NCBI RefSeq assembly: GCF_040126305.1
Contig: NZ_CP149510.1
Span: 2,119,001 to 2,183,000, forward strand
Source: Pararhizobium sp. A13
GTDB lineage: Bacteria > Pseudomonadota > Alphaproteobacteria > Rhizobiales > Rhizobiaceae
DNA: 64,000 nt
Direction: 5' to 3'
In this document: positions 17,942-28,452 of the stretch, one piece after another
How positions within the stretch are numbered: position 1 is the first letter of the stretch
Layout: the number at the start of each line of letters is the position of its first letter
The notes under the pieces: model-generated
Told to the model about the DNA's origin: nothing
The model's database searches: none
What the model saw: the letters and a program-made list of their open reading frames with translations, nothing else
Position numbers and translations under genes: made by a program

Positions 17942-18982
17942 CTAGCTGCCGCCCATCAGCCTGAATGGTGTCCCGGAGGCAAGCGCGCTGACATAGCCCG
18001 CCTTCTGGAAGTGTCCGTTCAGCGAGATGCGGGGCAGCGCGGCCGTTTCGACGCCATTGGCCAGCGTGCCCGGCTGGGTGGTAACGGCGGTTGTGAAGCC
18101 GAGGTCTCTGGCGGCCCGGTGATCGCGCGGCGAAACGGTACCCGTATAGCCATAGGGATAGGCAAACGATGGCGGCCGGCGACCAATGATCCGCTCGACG
18201 CGCATGGCCGACCGTTCCATCTCGGTTCGCACAGCATCGTCGGTCAGGCGCGCCAGGGCGCGATGTGTGATCGTGTGGGCGCCAAGGCTGGCCAGAGGGT
18301 TTTCAATGAGTTTCCGCAGGCCGGCTTCATCCAGCGTGAGGTCTGCCGTCAGCTTCAGCGCATCGACGCCCTGAAGACTGGCCATGACCTTCAGCCGGTC
18401 CACGGCCGTCGTTTCGTCGATCGCATGGATGAAGGCGGCGATACGATCGAAGGCGACCTGCTTTTGGAGCAGTGTCGCGACTGGCAGCGCCTCTATGTCC
18501 TTGTCGAATTGGAACTTGAGGCTCGTCTGCCGCTCCAACAGGTCGGCGAGCACTTCCCACCACAGGATTTCGGTCCGGTCGATAAATCCGCCGGTGACGA
18601 AGACGGTGAATGGCACGCCATGCCTGGAGAAGACCGGGGCCGCGTAGTCGAGATTGTTGCGATAACCGTCGTCGAGCGTGAACGCCGCGACTGGCTGAGG
18701 ATCGTTCGAGGCGAGGTGAGCGGGCAGCGCGTCCAGCGCAATGAACCGGTAGCCGTCGCGCTTCAGCCGGGTGATCGCCGTGTCGAGAAAGTTCGGCGTG
18801 ATTTCCAGATGGGCGTTGGGGTCGAAGAAACGGGGCTTTTTCGGGCGGACGTGATGGAGCGTGAAGATCGCGCCGCGTCCGCGCGCATGCCGAATCAGGC
18901 CGGCGGCATTCGCCAGCCGCGCGGCTTCGAGCCCGCCGGTGATGGCGGCGCGTTTGACGAGTTTTTGCAACATGGCTTTCAC
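17942..18982 (-). CDS. Polysaccharide deacetylase family protein (NodB-like)
   Basis: Metal-dependent carbohydrate esterase of family 4, 346 residues. The three NodB motifs are visible: FTLDDG with the catalytic and metal Asp pair, SLGAHTITHRAL with the two metal His, and FAYPYG. A helical insert of about 100 residues (ILWWEVLADLLERQTSLKF) lies between motifs 1 and 2. No clear signal peptide is seen; the N-terminus MKAMLQKLVKRAAITGGLEAARL is amphipathic. Possible roles are in exopolysaccharide or peptidoglycan de-N-acetylation. The substrate is unknown and no polysaccharide cluster is present here. Confidence 0.85.
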   Translation of the reverse strand: MKAMLQKLVKRAAITGGLEAARLANAAGLIRHARGRGAIFTLHHVRPKKPRFFDPNAHLEITPNFLDTAITRLKRDGYRFIALDALPAHLASNDPQPVAAFTLDDGYRNNLDYAAPVFSRHGVPFTVFVTGGFIDRTEILWWEVLADLLERQTSLKFQFDKDIEALPVATLLQKQVAFDRIAAFIHAIDETTAVDRLKVMASLQGVDALKLTADLTLDEAGLRKLIENPLASLGAHTITHRALARLTDDAVRTEMERSAMRVERIIGRRPPSFAYPYGYTGTVSPRDHRAARDLGFTTAVTTQPGTLANGVETAALPRISLNGHFQKAGYVSALASGTPFRLMGGS

Positions 18983-19185
18983 GGGCTTTTTCCGACGCTT
19001 GGCGATCGAGTTTCGACGACCGGACTGTAGCGGCAGCGGTGTTAACGCCTGTTGAATCCGCGACTAGGCGTTGCAAAAAGAGAAAGCCAGGTCTTCACGC
19101 GATGTGTCTACTTGTGTGAACAAGGGCACATCGGCGGCAGTGGTGCGCGTGACGATCATCTGAGCCGCGACAGTGGCGCCTGCCG

Positions 19186-20601
19186 TCAGGCCTGCGTGCC
19201 GCCGACGGTCATCTCGTTCATTCTGAGATGCGGCTGGCCGACGCCGACGGGCACCCACTGGCCGCCCTTGCCGCAATTGCCCATCCCGGTATCGAGCTTC
19301 ATGTCGTTGCCGATCATGGTGATGCGCTGCATCGCCTCCGGCCCGTTGCCGATCAGCATGGCACCCTTGACCGGCGCGCCGATCTTGCCGTCGTCGATCA
19401 GATAGGCCTCGGTGCAGCCGAAGACGAATTTGCCCGACGTGATATCAACCTGGCCACCACCGAAGGAGACGGCATATATGCCCTTCTTCACCGAGGCGAT
19501 GATTTCTTCGGGGGTCTTGTCGCCGCCGAGCATGTAGGTGTTGGTCATGCGCGGCATCGGCACATGCGCGTAGGATTCGCGCCGTCCGTTGCCGGTCGGC
19601 TTCATGCCCATCAACCGGGCATTCTGGCGGTCTTGCATGTAGCCAACCAGCTTGCCGTCATCGATCAGCACATTATAGCCGGACGGTGTGCCCTCATCGT
19701 CGATGGTGAGTGACCCGCGCCGGGCCTCGATCGTGCCGTCATCGACGACGGTCACGCCCTTGGCAGCGACCTGGCCGCCCATCAGTCCGGCAAAAGCCGA
19801 TGTCTTCTTGCGATTGAAATCGCCCTCGAGACCATGGCCGACGGCTTCATGCAGCATCACGCCCGGCCAGCCGGAGGAAAGAACGACATCCATGGTGCCG
19901 GCCGGCGCGTCGACCGCGGACAGATTGACCAGCGCCTGCCGCAGGGCCTCGTCGGCGCCGCGCCGCCAGTTGTCGGTGGCGACGAAATCGCCGAAGCCGC
20001 GCCGGCCGCCGACGCCGTAGGAGCCGGATTCCTGCCGGTCGCCTTCGCCGACCACGACGGAGATGTTGAGGCGCGTCATCGGCCGGATGTCGTGCATGCG
20101 CTCGCCGTCGGCGCGCAATATATCGACCACCTGCCAGCTCGCGGCGATCGAGGCCGTCACCTGCCGTACCTTCGGATCCTTGGCCCGCAGATAGGCGTCG
20201 ATCTCGGCAAGCAGCGACACCTTTGCCTCGAAGCTCGGTTCGCCGATCGGGTTCTCGTCGCCGTAGAGGTGTCTGTTGGTGTGCTGTGGAGCTGCCGCGT
20301 AGGTGCCGGAATAACCGCGCGTCACCGCGCCGACCGCATCGGCCGCCCGCTTCAGGGCGACAAGCGAAAGATCGCCCGCATGCGCATAGCCGACCGCTTC
20401 CCCGGCAACGGCGCGCAGGCCAAATCCCTGGTCGGTATTGAAGCTGCCGCCCTTCAGGCGGCCATTGTCGAAGGACAAAGTTTCCGACTGGCTATGCTCG
20501 ATGAACAACTCGCCGTCGTCGGCACCGGAAAGCGTCTGCGCCAGCACCTCGCGCACGGCCGCCTCGTCGCTGTCGAACAGTTTGATGAGATCGGTGTTCA
20601 T
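19186..20601 (-). CDS. tldD: Metalloprotease TldD
   Basis: TldD subunit of the TldD/TldE heterodimeric zinc protease, a cytosolic enzyme that digests unfolded peptides and, in other bacteria, processes microcins and CcdA. The 471-residue protein has the HExxxH zinc motif in MLHEAVGHGLEGD and the family's RTGSYA-type C-terminus (DITSGKFVFGCTEAYLIDDGKIGAPVKGAMLIGNGPEAM). The start at ATG 20601 begins MNTDLIKLFDSDEAAVREVL, and the open frame upstream of it, into a repeat, has no family similarity. The partner gene tldE (pmbA) is not in this window. Confidence 0.92.
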   Translation of the reverse strand: MNTDLIKLFDSDEAAVREVLAQTLSGADDGELFIEHSQSETLSFDNGRLKGGSFNTDQGFGLRAVAGEAVGYAHAGDLSLVALKRAADAVGAVTRGYSGTYAAAPQHTNRHLYGDENPIGEPSFEAKVSLLAEIDAYLRAKDPKVRQVTASIAASWQVVDILRADGERMHDIRPMTRLNISVVVGEGDRQESGSYGVGGRRGFGDFVATDNWRRGADEALRQALVNLSAVDAPAGTMDVVLSSGWPGVMLHEAVGHGLEGDFNRKKTSAFAGLMGGQVAAKGVTVVDDGTIEARRGSLTIDDEGTPSGYNVLIDDGKLVGYMQDRQNARLMGMKPTGNGRRESYAHVPMPRMTNTYMLGGDKTPEEIIASVKKGIYAVSFGGGQVDITSGKFVFGCTEAYLIDDGKIGAPVKGAMLIGNGPEAMQRITMIGNDMKLDTGMGNCGKGGQWVPVGVGQPHLRMNEMTVGGTQA

Positions 20602-20730
20602 GGGCGAGGGCTCCAGATGCTGAGGGTATGGTGCTCTATGTAGGGGCGGAGGAGGGAGGGGGCAAGCGAAGATGTACGCCGATGACGCTACATCACTCTG
20701 GTCGCCTCGGATGACACGCAAGGAGCCTGT

Positions 20731-20874
20731 CGCGCCACTTCCTCCCCAGCGGAGAGAAGGTGGCGCGCAGCGCCGGATGAGGGGGAGCCTCAACTGCAGA
20801 ATGTGCCGTTAGACCCCCTCATCGCCTCACTGCGTTCGGCACTTCTCCCCGCTGGGAGAAGAGGAAGGTGCGCC
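20731..20874. repeat. Rhizobial intergenic palindromic repeat (RIME-like)
   Basis: Two imperfect inverted arms of about 55 bp: the left contains ACTTCCTCCCCAGCGGAGAG then GCCGGATGAGGGGGA, the right ACCCCCTCATCGCC then CTTCTCCCCGCTGGGAGAAG. They can fold into one long hairpin. It fills the space between tldD and ialB and its right arm touches the ialB stop codon. This matches the style of the rhizobium-specific intergenic mosaic elements known from many genomes. Confidence 0.72.
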
Positions 20875-21414
20875 TCACGGCAGGGCGTCGTAGCCCTCGC
20901 CGAAACCCTTGAGGTCGACCGGGATGCCGATGCCTTCTTCCGGCGATTGAAAGACGATGAACGTGGCGGTCGCGCCGTTGCGGAATGTCTTCAACAGTTC
21001 CTCTTCCAGAACCACTTCCGCATAGCAGCCGTCCGAGAAGCAGCGGACGAAATAGGCGCGGCCGATATCCTTGCCATCGACATTGAGGCCGAGGCCGTTC
21101 GGCAGCAGAACGCCGAGCGGCGCAAGCACGCGCAGGATCTTCGCCTTGCGATCGGCGGTCTTCAAGACGACGACCGACAAGCCGACTTCCGGACGATCCT
21201 CGGCAATGACGTTCTGCATGAGCGCGCATTGCTCGGCGGTTGCCCCTGCCGGCTGGTCGCAGACGATCGACCAGGCGCCGTGGTTCGACTTCACCGTGCC
21301 GGGTGTGCCTGGCTGTTGTGCTCCGGGCTGCTGGGCCGCTGCCGTATAAGAAAGAAGAGTGGCGGCAAGTCCGAACGCCGCGATCGGCAGCCGGGAAAGG
21401 AGGGACAGGCCCAT
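20875..21414 (-). CDS. Invasion-associated locus B (IalB) family protein
   Basis: Secreted or periplasmic protein of the IalB family, named after a Bartonella factor but widespread and of unknown biochemistry in free-living rhizobia. The 179-residue protein has an N-terminal signal segment (MGLSLLSRLPIAAFGLAATL, then LSYTAAA) and a mature domain beginning after QQPGAQQPGTPG, with HGAWSIVCD, a CALMQNV segment and YFVRCFSDGCYAEVVL; the four Cys probably form two disulfides. It is divergent from ctaC, 424 bp away, and follows a RIME-like repeat at its 3' end. A host-interaction role is not implied by sequence alone. Confidence 0.85.
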   Translation of the reverse strand: MGLSLLSRLPIAAFGLAATLLSYTAAAQQPGAQQPGTPGTVKSNHGAWSIVCDQPAGATAEQCALMQNVIAEDRPEVGLSVVVLKTADRKAKILRVLAPLGVLLPNGLGLNVDGKDIGRAYFVRCFSDGCYAEVVLEEELLKTFRNGATATFIVFQSPEEGIGIPVDLKGFGEGYDALP

Positions 21415-21838
21415 GTAAACCTCAAACTTAAGAATCAGTCGGCTATTCTTGAAGTGCGTACACGCAAATGAAAAGCCCCGGCGCGGTACATTCCAGTCCG
21501 GTGTGGCGGAAATGGGGCTCTCGCAGGAGGCGTAGACGGCAAGGCGAGCGGCGAAGCCTCTCTATAAGGGTGTATCGGCGTAGTGCCGGCTGTCTTAAAT
21601 ATGGTATAGGTCCGGCATCGACATGAAATGCCGGATGGTGCCGGTCTCCGCCGCGCGCCTTCGGAAGAGCCGCATCGCTTAACAGCCTGTGCGAAAAGCA
21701 CGGTTTGCGCAAAAATGCCGCATGGGCTTGAATGGACAGATGTTGCGGCGCTCATCAAACTGTGGTTTGAAGCGCTTCAGTATCGCAGGGATTCTGCGTT
21801 TCGGTTTGATCCTGATCAAGCGCCCAGGGAGACATATT
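21415..21838. promoter_or_regulatory. Regulatory region between ialB and ctaC
   Basis: This 424-bp gap contains no convincing gene on either strand. It holds an 8-bp perfect hairpin (TCCGGCAT at 21611-21618 with ATGCCGGA at 21628-21635), an AT-rich stretch at 21595-21610 that could contain promoters in both directions, and an FNR/FixK-type box near its right end. On the minus strand, AGCCCC/GGGGCT arms at 21474-21519 followed by CTTTTC could be a weak terminator for a short minus-strand transcript. The ctaC leader would be long, over 200 bases, if transcription starts at the AT-rich stretch. Confidence 0.4.
21806..21819. promoter_or_regulatory. FNR/FixK-type box upstream of ctaC
   Basis: TTGAT-CCTG-ATCAA is a perfect match to the TTGAT-N4-ATCAA consensus for FNR/FixK/FnrN proteins. 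It ends 19 bp before the ctaC GTG, just ahead of the AGGGAG ribosome binding site. At this position the site is too close to the start codon for ordinary class II activation, so repression under low oxygen is more likely. Confidence 0.55.
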
Positions 21839-24456
<2,618 letters not shown>

Positions 24457-24562
24457 GCGCCGCGTTCAATCCGAAGCCGCCGGTACCGGCGGCTTCGTTC
24501 CACGCCGGGGAGAACCGGCAAGACGGCGCGGGATACGCGGCGGACGAATTCAAGGACAGGAC

Positions 24563-25519
24563 ATGAGGGTCATCGACAATCACGAAGCAATCGGCACGGA
24601 AGGCGGCGCCCGTCTTTCCGAAGCCAGTGCGCGCGATTTCTTTGAGCTCCTGAAGCCGCGCGTCATGTCGCTGGTGGTATTCACCGCGCTTGCCGGCATG
24701 GTGCTGGCGCCGGGCCACATTCATCCCTTCATCGGCTTCATCGCGATCCTCTGTATCGCCGTGGGCGCCGGAGCCTCCGGTGCCCTCAACATGTGGTACG
24801 ACGCCGATATCGATGCGGTGATGACCCGCACGGCCAAGCGGCCGATCCCGGCGGGCAAGATCCTTCCGCACGAGGCGCTCGCCTTCGGCCTGACGCTGTC
24901 GGCCTTCTCCGTCTGCATTCTCGGCATCGTCGTCAACTGGCTGTCGGCCGGGCTGCTCGCCTTCACGATTTTCTTCTATGTCGTCATCTACACGATGTGG
25001 CTGAAGCGCTCGACGCCGCAGAACATCGTCATCGGCGGTGCCGCCGGCGCCTTCCCGCCGATGATCGGCTGGGCTTGCGTGACGAATGGAATTTCGATCG
25101 AAAGCATTGTGCTCTTTCTGATCACCTTCCTGTGGACTCCCGCGCATTTCTGGGCGCTGGCGCTGTTCAAGATGCGCGACTATGGCGCGGTCGGCGTGCC
25201 GATGATGCCGAATGTCTGCGGCGAGGCGACGACCAAGAACCAGATCGTCATCTATGCGGTGCTGACTGCCGTGATCGGCGTCGTGCCGACCGCACTCGGT
25301 TTCGCGAGCACCGTTTACGGCATTTTTGCTGCCTGTCTCGGCCTCGGTTTCATCTGGTACTCGATCGGCGTTCACGGCATGCCGGAGGGCGACGAGAAGA
25401 TGATCCCGGCCAAGAAACTCTTTGCCTTCTCGATCCTTTATCTCTTCGCGATCTTCTCCGCGTTGATGGTCGATCATTTGATTACCACGCTGTGGCTCAC
25501 TGCCGGAAAGGTTGCCTGA
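24563..25519 (+). CDS. ctaB: Protohaem IX farnesyltransferase
   Basis: UbiA-family membrane prenyltransferase that makes haem O from haem B, the first step to the haem A used by CtaD. The 318-residue protein has the two Asp-rich motifs: [19 protein letters not shown] (the NDxxDxxxD-type motif) and, in the second half, [13 protein letters not shown]. Eight or nine helices are predicted. The last base of its TGA is the first base of the next gene's ATG, so translation is probably coupled. It stands 106 bp after ctaD; that gap holds a repeat-like GCCGGTACCGGCGGC stretch but no gene. Confidence 0.94.
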   Translation: MRVIDNHEAIGTEGGARLSEASARDFFELLKPRVMSLVVFTALAGMVLAPGHIHPFIGFIAILCIAVGAGASGALNMWYDADIDAVMTRTAKRPIPAGKILPHEALAFGLTLSAFSVCILGIVVNWLSAGLLAFTIFFYVVIYTMWLKRSTPQNIVIGGAAGAFPPMIGWACVTNGISIESIVLFLITFLWTPAHFWALALFKMRDYGAVGVPMMPNVCGEATTKNQIVIYAVLTAVIGVVPTALGFASTVYGIFAACLGLGFIWYSIGVHGMPEGDEKMIPAKKLFAFSILYLFAIFSALMVDHLITTLWLTAGKVA

Positions 25520-25659
25520 TGGAACTCGTGACGCTGACGGACGCCCAGAAGAAATCGCGCCGCGGCCGCAACATCGCGCTCGGCTTCGTGCTCTTTGGTC
25601 TCGTTGCGGTCTTCTATGTCGTGACGCTGATCAAGTTCAGCAACGGCATGGTCCAGTAG
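25519..25659 (+). CDS. Small membrane protein of the aa3 oxidase cluster (CoxF-like)
   Basis: A 46-residue protein with one predicted membrane helix: basic N-terminus TLTDAQKKSRRGRN, then IALGFVLFGLVAVFYVVTLI and a short tail KFSNGMVQ. Its ATG shares a base with the ctaB stop codon, and ctaG follows after 12 bp, so it is inside the operon. Similar short genes stand between ctaB and ctaG in other rhizobia and are sometimes annotated as CoxF or as hypothetical. A role in oxidase assembly or as a small subunit is inferred from position only. It is easily missed because of its length. Confidence 0.8.
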   Translation: MELVTLTDAQKKSRRGRNIALGFVLFGLVAVFYVVTLIKFSNGMVQ

Positions 25660-25671
25660 GATCAAAAGATC

Positions 25672-26280
25672 ATGACAACGGCGAACAAGGCAGACCAGAA
25701 GAAGGACCGGGCAAACGGCGTCATCGTCGCGTCCTGCGTCGCCTTCGTGTTCGGCATGGTCGGCATGGCCTATGCCGCCGTTCCGCTCTACGACATGTTC
25801 TGCAAGGTGACCGGCTACAACGGCACGACGAAGCGCGTCGAGCAGGCTTCCGATGTCATCCTCGACAAGACCATCAAGGTGACGTTCGATGCCAACACGG
25901 CATCCGGCTTGCCCTGGGACTTCAAGCCGGTGCAGCGCGAGATCGAACTGAAGATCGGCGAGACGGTGCAGGTGGAGTTCGAGGCGACGAACCTGTCGAA
26001 GAAGCCGACGACTGGTCAGGCGGTGTTCAACGTCACGCCGATGGCAGCCGGTGCCTATTTCAACAAGGTGCAGTGCTTCTGCTTTACCGAGACGACGCTG
26101 CAAGCCGGTGAAAAGATGGAGATGCCGGTGGTGTTCTTCGTCGATCCGGAGATCGTCAATACGGTCGAAACCAAGGGCATCAATACGCTGACGCTTTCCT
26201 ACACGTTCTACCCCCGCGAACCGTCGAAGCCGATTGCCGGTCTGACGGTGAAGCCGGCGGAGACTGACAACAAACTTTGA
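25672..26280 (+). CDS. ctaG: Cytochrome c oxidase assembly protein CtaG/Cox11
   Basis: Copper chaperone that inserts CuB into subunit I. The 202-residue protein has one N-terminal membrane helix ([20 protein letters not shown]) and a periplasmic immunoglobulin-like domain carrying the copper motif CFCF in [18 protein letters not shown]. The first Cys in the membrane-proximal [11 protein letters not shown] segment is also conserved in Cox11. It lies 12 bp after the small CoxF-like gene and 64 bp before ctaE. Confidence 0.94.
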   Translation: MTTANKADQKKDRANGVIVASCVAFVFGMVGMAYAAVPLYDMFCKVTGYNGTTKRVEQASDVILDKTIKVTFDANTASGLPWDFKPVQREIELKIGETVQVEFEATNLSKKPTTGQAVFNVTPMAAGAYFNKVQCFCFTETTLQAGEKMEMPVVFFVDPEIVNTVETKGINTLTLSYTFYPREPSKPIAGLTVKPAETDNKL

Positions 26281-26344
26281 CAGATCACCGTTTTCGGCTA
26301 AGCCGGAAGCGACGACACGAGAAAGACTTATCGGGGATTATCAC

Positions 26345-27223
26345 ATGGCCGGTGCGCATCAGAAAAACCACGACTACCACATCATCGACCCGAGCCCCTG
26401 GCCGCTTCTGGCTTCGATCGGCGCTTTCATCATGGCTTTCGGCGGCGTTGCCTACATGCGCTATCTGGCCGGTGGTTCGTTCAAGATGTTCGGCCTCGAG
26501 CTTGCCAACCCTTGGGTCTTCTTCATCGGTCTCGTCGTCGTGCTTTACACGATGTTCGGCTGGTGGTCGGACACCATCAAGGAAGCGCATGAGGGCCACC
26601 ACACCCGCGTCGTGTCGCTGCACCTGCGCTACGGCATGATCATGTTCATCGCTTCGGAAGTGATGTTCTTCGTCGCCTGGTTCTGGGCTTTCTTCGATGC
26701 CAGCCTCTTTTCGGGCGAGGCCATCCAGGCAACGCGTGCCGCCTTTACCGGTGGCGTCTGGCCGCCCAAGGGCATCGAGGTTCTCGATCCCTGGCACCTG
26801 CCGCTCTACAACACCGTGATCCTGCTGCTCTCGGGCACCTGCGTGACCTGGGCGCACCATGCACTGTTGCACAACGACCGCAAGGGTCTTGTCAGCGGCC
26901 TGACGCTGACCGTGTTGCTCGGCATCCTGTTCTCGACCGTCCAAGCCTACGAATATGCCCACGCGCCGTTCGCCTTCAAGGATTCGATTTACGGCGCGAC
27001 CTTCTTCATGGCGACCGGCTTCCACGGTTTCCACGTTCTGGTCGGCACGATCTTCCTGCTCGTCTGCCTGCTGCGCGCGGTCAAGGGCGATTTCACCCCG
27101 AAGCACCATTTCGGCTTCGAGGCTGCCGCCTGGTACTGGCACTTCGTCGACGTGGTCTGGCTCTTCCTGTTCTTCTCGATCTACGTCTGGGGCGGCTGGG
27201 GCGCACCGCTCGCCCACGGCTGA
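26345..27223 (+). CDS. ctaE: Cytochrome c oxidase subunit III
   Basis: Membrane subunit of the aa3 oxidase, involved in stability and proton uptake. The 292-residue protein has seven predicted helices, beginning with [20 protein letters not shown] and including [20 protein letters not shown] with the lipid-associated Glu, [12 protein letters not shown] and a C-terminal [17 protein letters not shown] 26345 has GGGGATTATC upstream. It ends the first block of the oxidase cluster; a strong terminator follows 25 bp after the stop, then the IS200-like insertion. Confidence 0.95.
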   Translation: MAGAHQKNHDYHIIDPSPWPLLASIGAFIMAFGGVAYMRYLAGGSFKMFGLELANPWVFFIGLVVVLYTMFGWWSDTIKEAHEGHHTRVVSLHLRYGMIMFIASEVMFFVAWFWAFFDASLFSGEAIQATRAAFTGGVWPPKGIEVLDPWHLPLYNTVILLLSGTCVTWAHHALLHNDRKGLVSGLTLTVLLGILFSTVQAYEYAHAPFAFKDSIYGATFFMATGFHGFHVLVGTIFLLVCLLRAVKGDFTPKHHFGFEAAAWYWHFVDVVWLFLFFSIYVWGGWGAPLAHG

Positions 27224-27248
27224 TCGATCAGTAGAGTTACGTCTTCAG

Positions 27249-27273
27249 ACGGCCGCAGAGATGCGGCCGTTTT
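27249..27273 (+). terminator. Intrinsic terminator after ctaE
   Basis: ACGGCCGCA and TGCGGCCGT form perfect 9-bp arms around GAGA and run into TTTTC. It should end the ctaC-to-ctaE transcript just before the IS200-like element. Confidence 0.8.
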
Positions 27274-27290
27274 CATTGCATGCAAAGTAA

Positions 27291-27892
27291 ACCTCCACCT
27301 ACGGTGGAGGACTGGACGAGTTCTACACGGTAGTTGAGAGACCTCCTGCTTGAACCATTGGCGTGGCCAAGACATTCGAGCATGGAGGTTATATGGATGA
27401 CCAATCGCTCTCACATGCGACCTGGGACTGCAAATATCATGTGGTCTTTGGCAGCAAATACCGGACGAAAAGATTCTACGGGGACGTACGGCGTGAGTTG
27501 GGTGAACTCTTACGTCGGCTGGCGCTGCAAAAGGGCTGCCAGATCGAGCAGCGCCAATTGATGCCCGACCATGTGCACATGCTGATATCGATCCCGCCGA
27601 AATACTCGGTGGCGCATATTGTCGGCTTTCTGAAAGGCAAGACCGCTCTTTATGTTGCCAACAAATATGCCCGCAAGCGGCGATATAAGGGGTATCACTT
27701 TTGGGCACGCGGCTATTTCGTCTCGACGACGGGCTAGAATGAGCAGGTCGTCAGACAATACATCCGTAATCAGGAAAAGGCCGACAAAGCTTCCGACTTT
27801 GCCGACCACTTCAATCGTAGCTACTAAGCGCTAACAAAACCACTTCTCGTGGTTCACGCGCAGCGTTTCAAACCTCCACCTCTGGTGGAGGT
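27291..27892 (+). mobile_element. IS200/IS605-type insertion sequence (degenerate)
   Basis: About 600 bp bounded by two matching hairpins: CCTCCACC-TAC-GGTGGAGG at 27292-27310 and ACCTCCACC-TCT-GGTGGAGGT at 27872-27892. IS200-group elements carry subterminal hairpins rather than inverted repeats and make no target duplication. Inside is one transposase frame with an internal stop. The element separates ctaE from DUF983-SURF1, which are usually neighbours in rhizobia. Exact tips cannot be set from one copy; they may lie a few bases beyond the hairpins. Confidence 0.78.
27393..27827 (+). pseudogene. tnpA: IS200-type Y1 transposase TnpA with in-frame stop
   Basis: Single-strand transposase of the HUH-Y1 type. 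ATG 27393 has GGAGG upstream. The protein begins DDQSLSHATWDCKYHVVFGS and contains the HUH pair in MPDHVHMLISIPP. A TAG at 27735-27737 interrupts the frame after FWARGYFVSTTG; the same frame then continues NEQVVRQYIRNQEKADKASD to TAA at 27825-27827. The catalytic Tyr lies in VRQYIRNQE, after the stop, so the truncated product would be inactive. Full length would be about 144 residues, normal for TnpA. Only this one substitution separates it from an intact gene, so the decay is recent. Confidence 0.85.
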
Positions 27893-27920
27893 CATGACTT
27901 TGTTGGGACCTTCGATTGGA

Positions 27921-27949
27921 TTGACGAAATGTATCCCGTCGGATACAAA
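27921..27949 (+). promoter_or_regulatory. Promoter with overlapping operator for the toxin-antitoxin remnant
   Basis: TTGACG (27921-27926) and TACAAA (27944-27949) are 17 bases apart, a good sigma-70 layout. A palindrome, TGTATCC-CGTC-GGATACA (27930-27947), covers the spacer and most of the -10 element, where an autorepressor would bind. It precedes the toxin remnant and antitoxin. Confidence 0.55.
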
Positions 27950-27954
27950 AGCCT

Positions 27955-28032
27955 ATGCTCGTATCCAGCCAGAAGCGCGACATCGCCGCCGCCTTGAAGA
28001 TGGCAAAAGATCTTCAGAAGGATAAATCATGA
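27955..28032 (+). pseudogene. Remnant of a RelE/HigB-type toxin gene
   Basis: A 25-codon frame from ATG 27955 ends in SSQKRDIAAALKMAKDLQKD, then KS and TGA. This resembles the C-terminal end of RelE/HigB-type toxins that pair with addiction-module antidote proteins, which usually read GGDKSxQxxDIxxA near their end. The toxin body of about 75 codons is missing. The TGA overlaps the antitoxin ATG as ATGA, the usual toxin-antitoxin overlap. Without its core fold this peptide should not be toxic. Confidence 0.65.
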
Positions 28033-28325
28033 CAACGATCTCAAGATTCGATGTCTCCGAGTTTCTGGACGATGACGAACTCGTCGCAGAATACCTCGCC
28101 GCCGCCATGGAAGACGAAAATCCGGATGTCTTCATCGCCGCGCTCGGAGATGTCGCCAAAGCGCGCGGCATGGCCGAGATCGCCAAGGCCTCAGGGCTTG
28201 GTCGCGAAAGCCTCTATAAGTCTCTTCGTGGAGGATCGAAGGCCCGCTTTGAGACGCTGCACAAGATCGTCAATACGCTCGGTTTGAAGATGACGATCGT
28301 CGCCGCCAATGAGCCCTCCGCTTGA
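28029..28325 (+). CDS. Addiction-module antidote protein (HigA/XRE-like antitoxin), orphaned
   Basis: DNA-binding antitoxin of 98 residues, of the family that pairs with RelE/HigB-type toxins. The N-terminus FDVSEFLDDDELVAEYLAAA is the toxin-contacting part; GDVAKARGMAEIAKASGLGRESLYKSL is the helix-turn-helix. The frame is intact and starts by ATGA overlap with the toxin remnant. It probably still autoregulates the palindrome at 27930. With the toxin gone, it may persist as a repressor, as an anti-addiction factor against a related toxin, or simply as a relic. It lies just right of the IS200-like element. Confidence 0.82.
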   Translation: MTTISRFDVSEFLDDDELVAEYLAAAMEDENPDVFIAALGDVAKARGMAEIAKASGLGRESLYKSLRGGSKARFETLHKIVNTLGLKMTIVAANEPSA

Positions 28326-28452
28326 CGTACAAGCCTGAGGTCGCGGCGCGGCATCTTTGTCGCAGTTTTTGCGTTGGACGCCGCCTTTTGCGGGCGCTAG
28401 GTAGTTGGTGAGCCTCGTATGTCACTGTAGCCAGCTATCGGAAAGAGAACAG

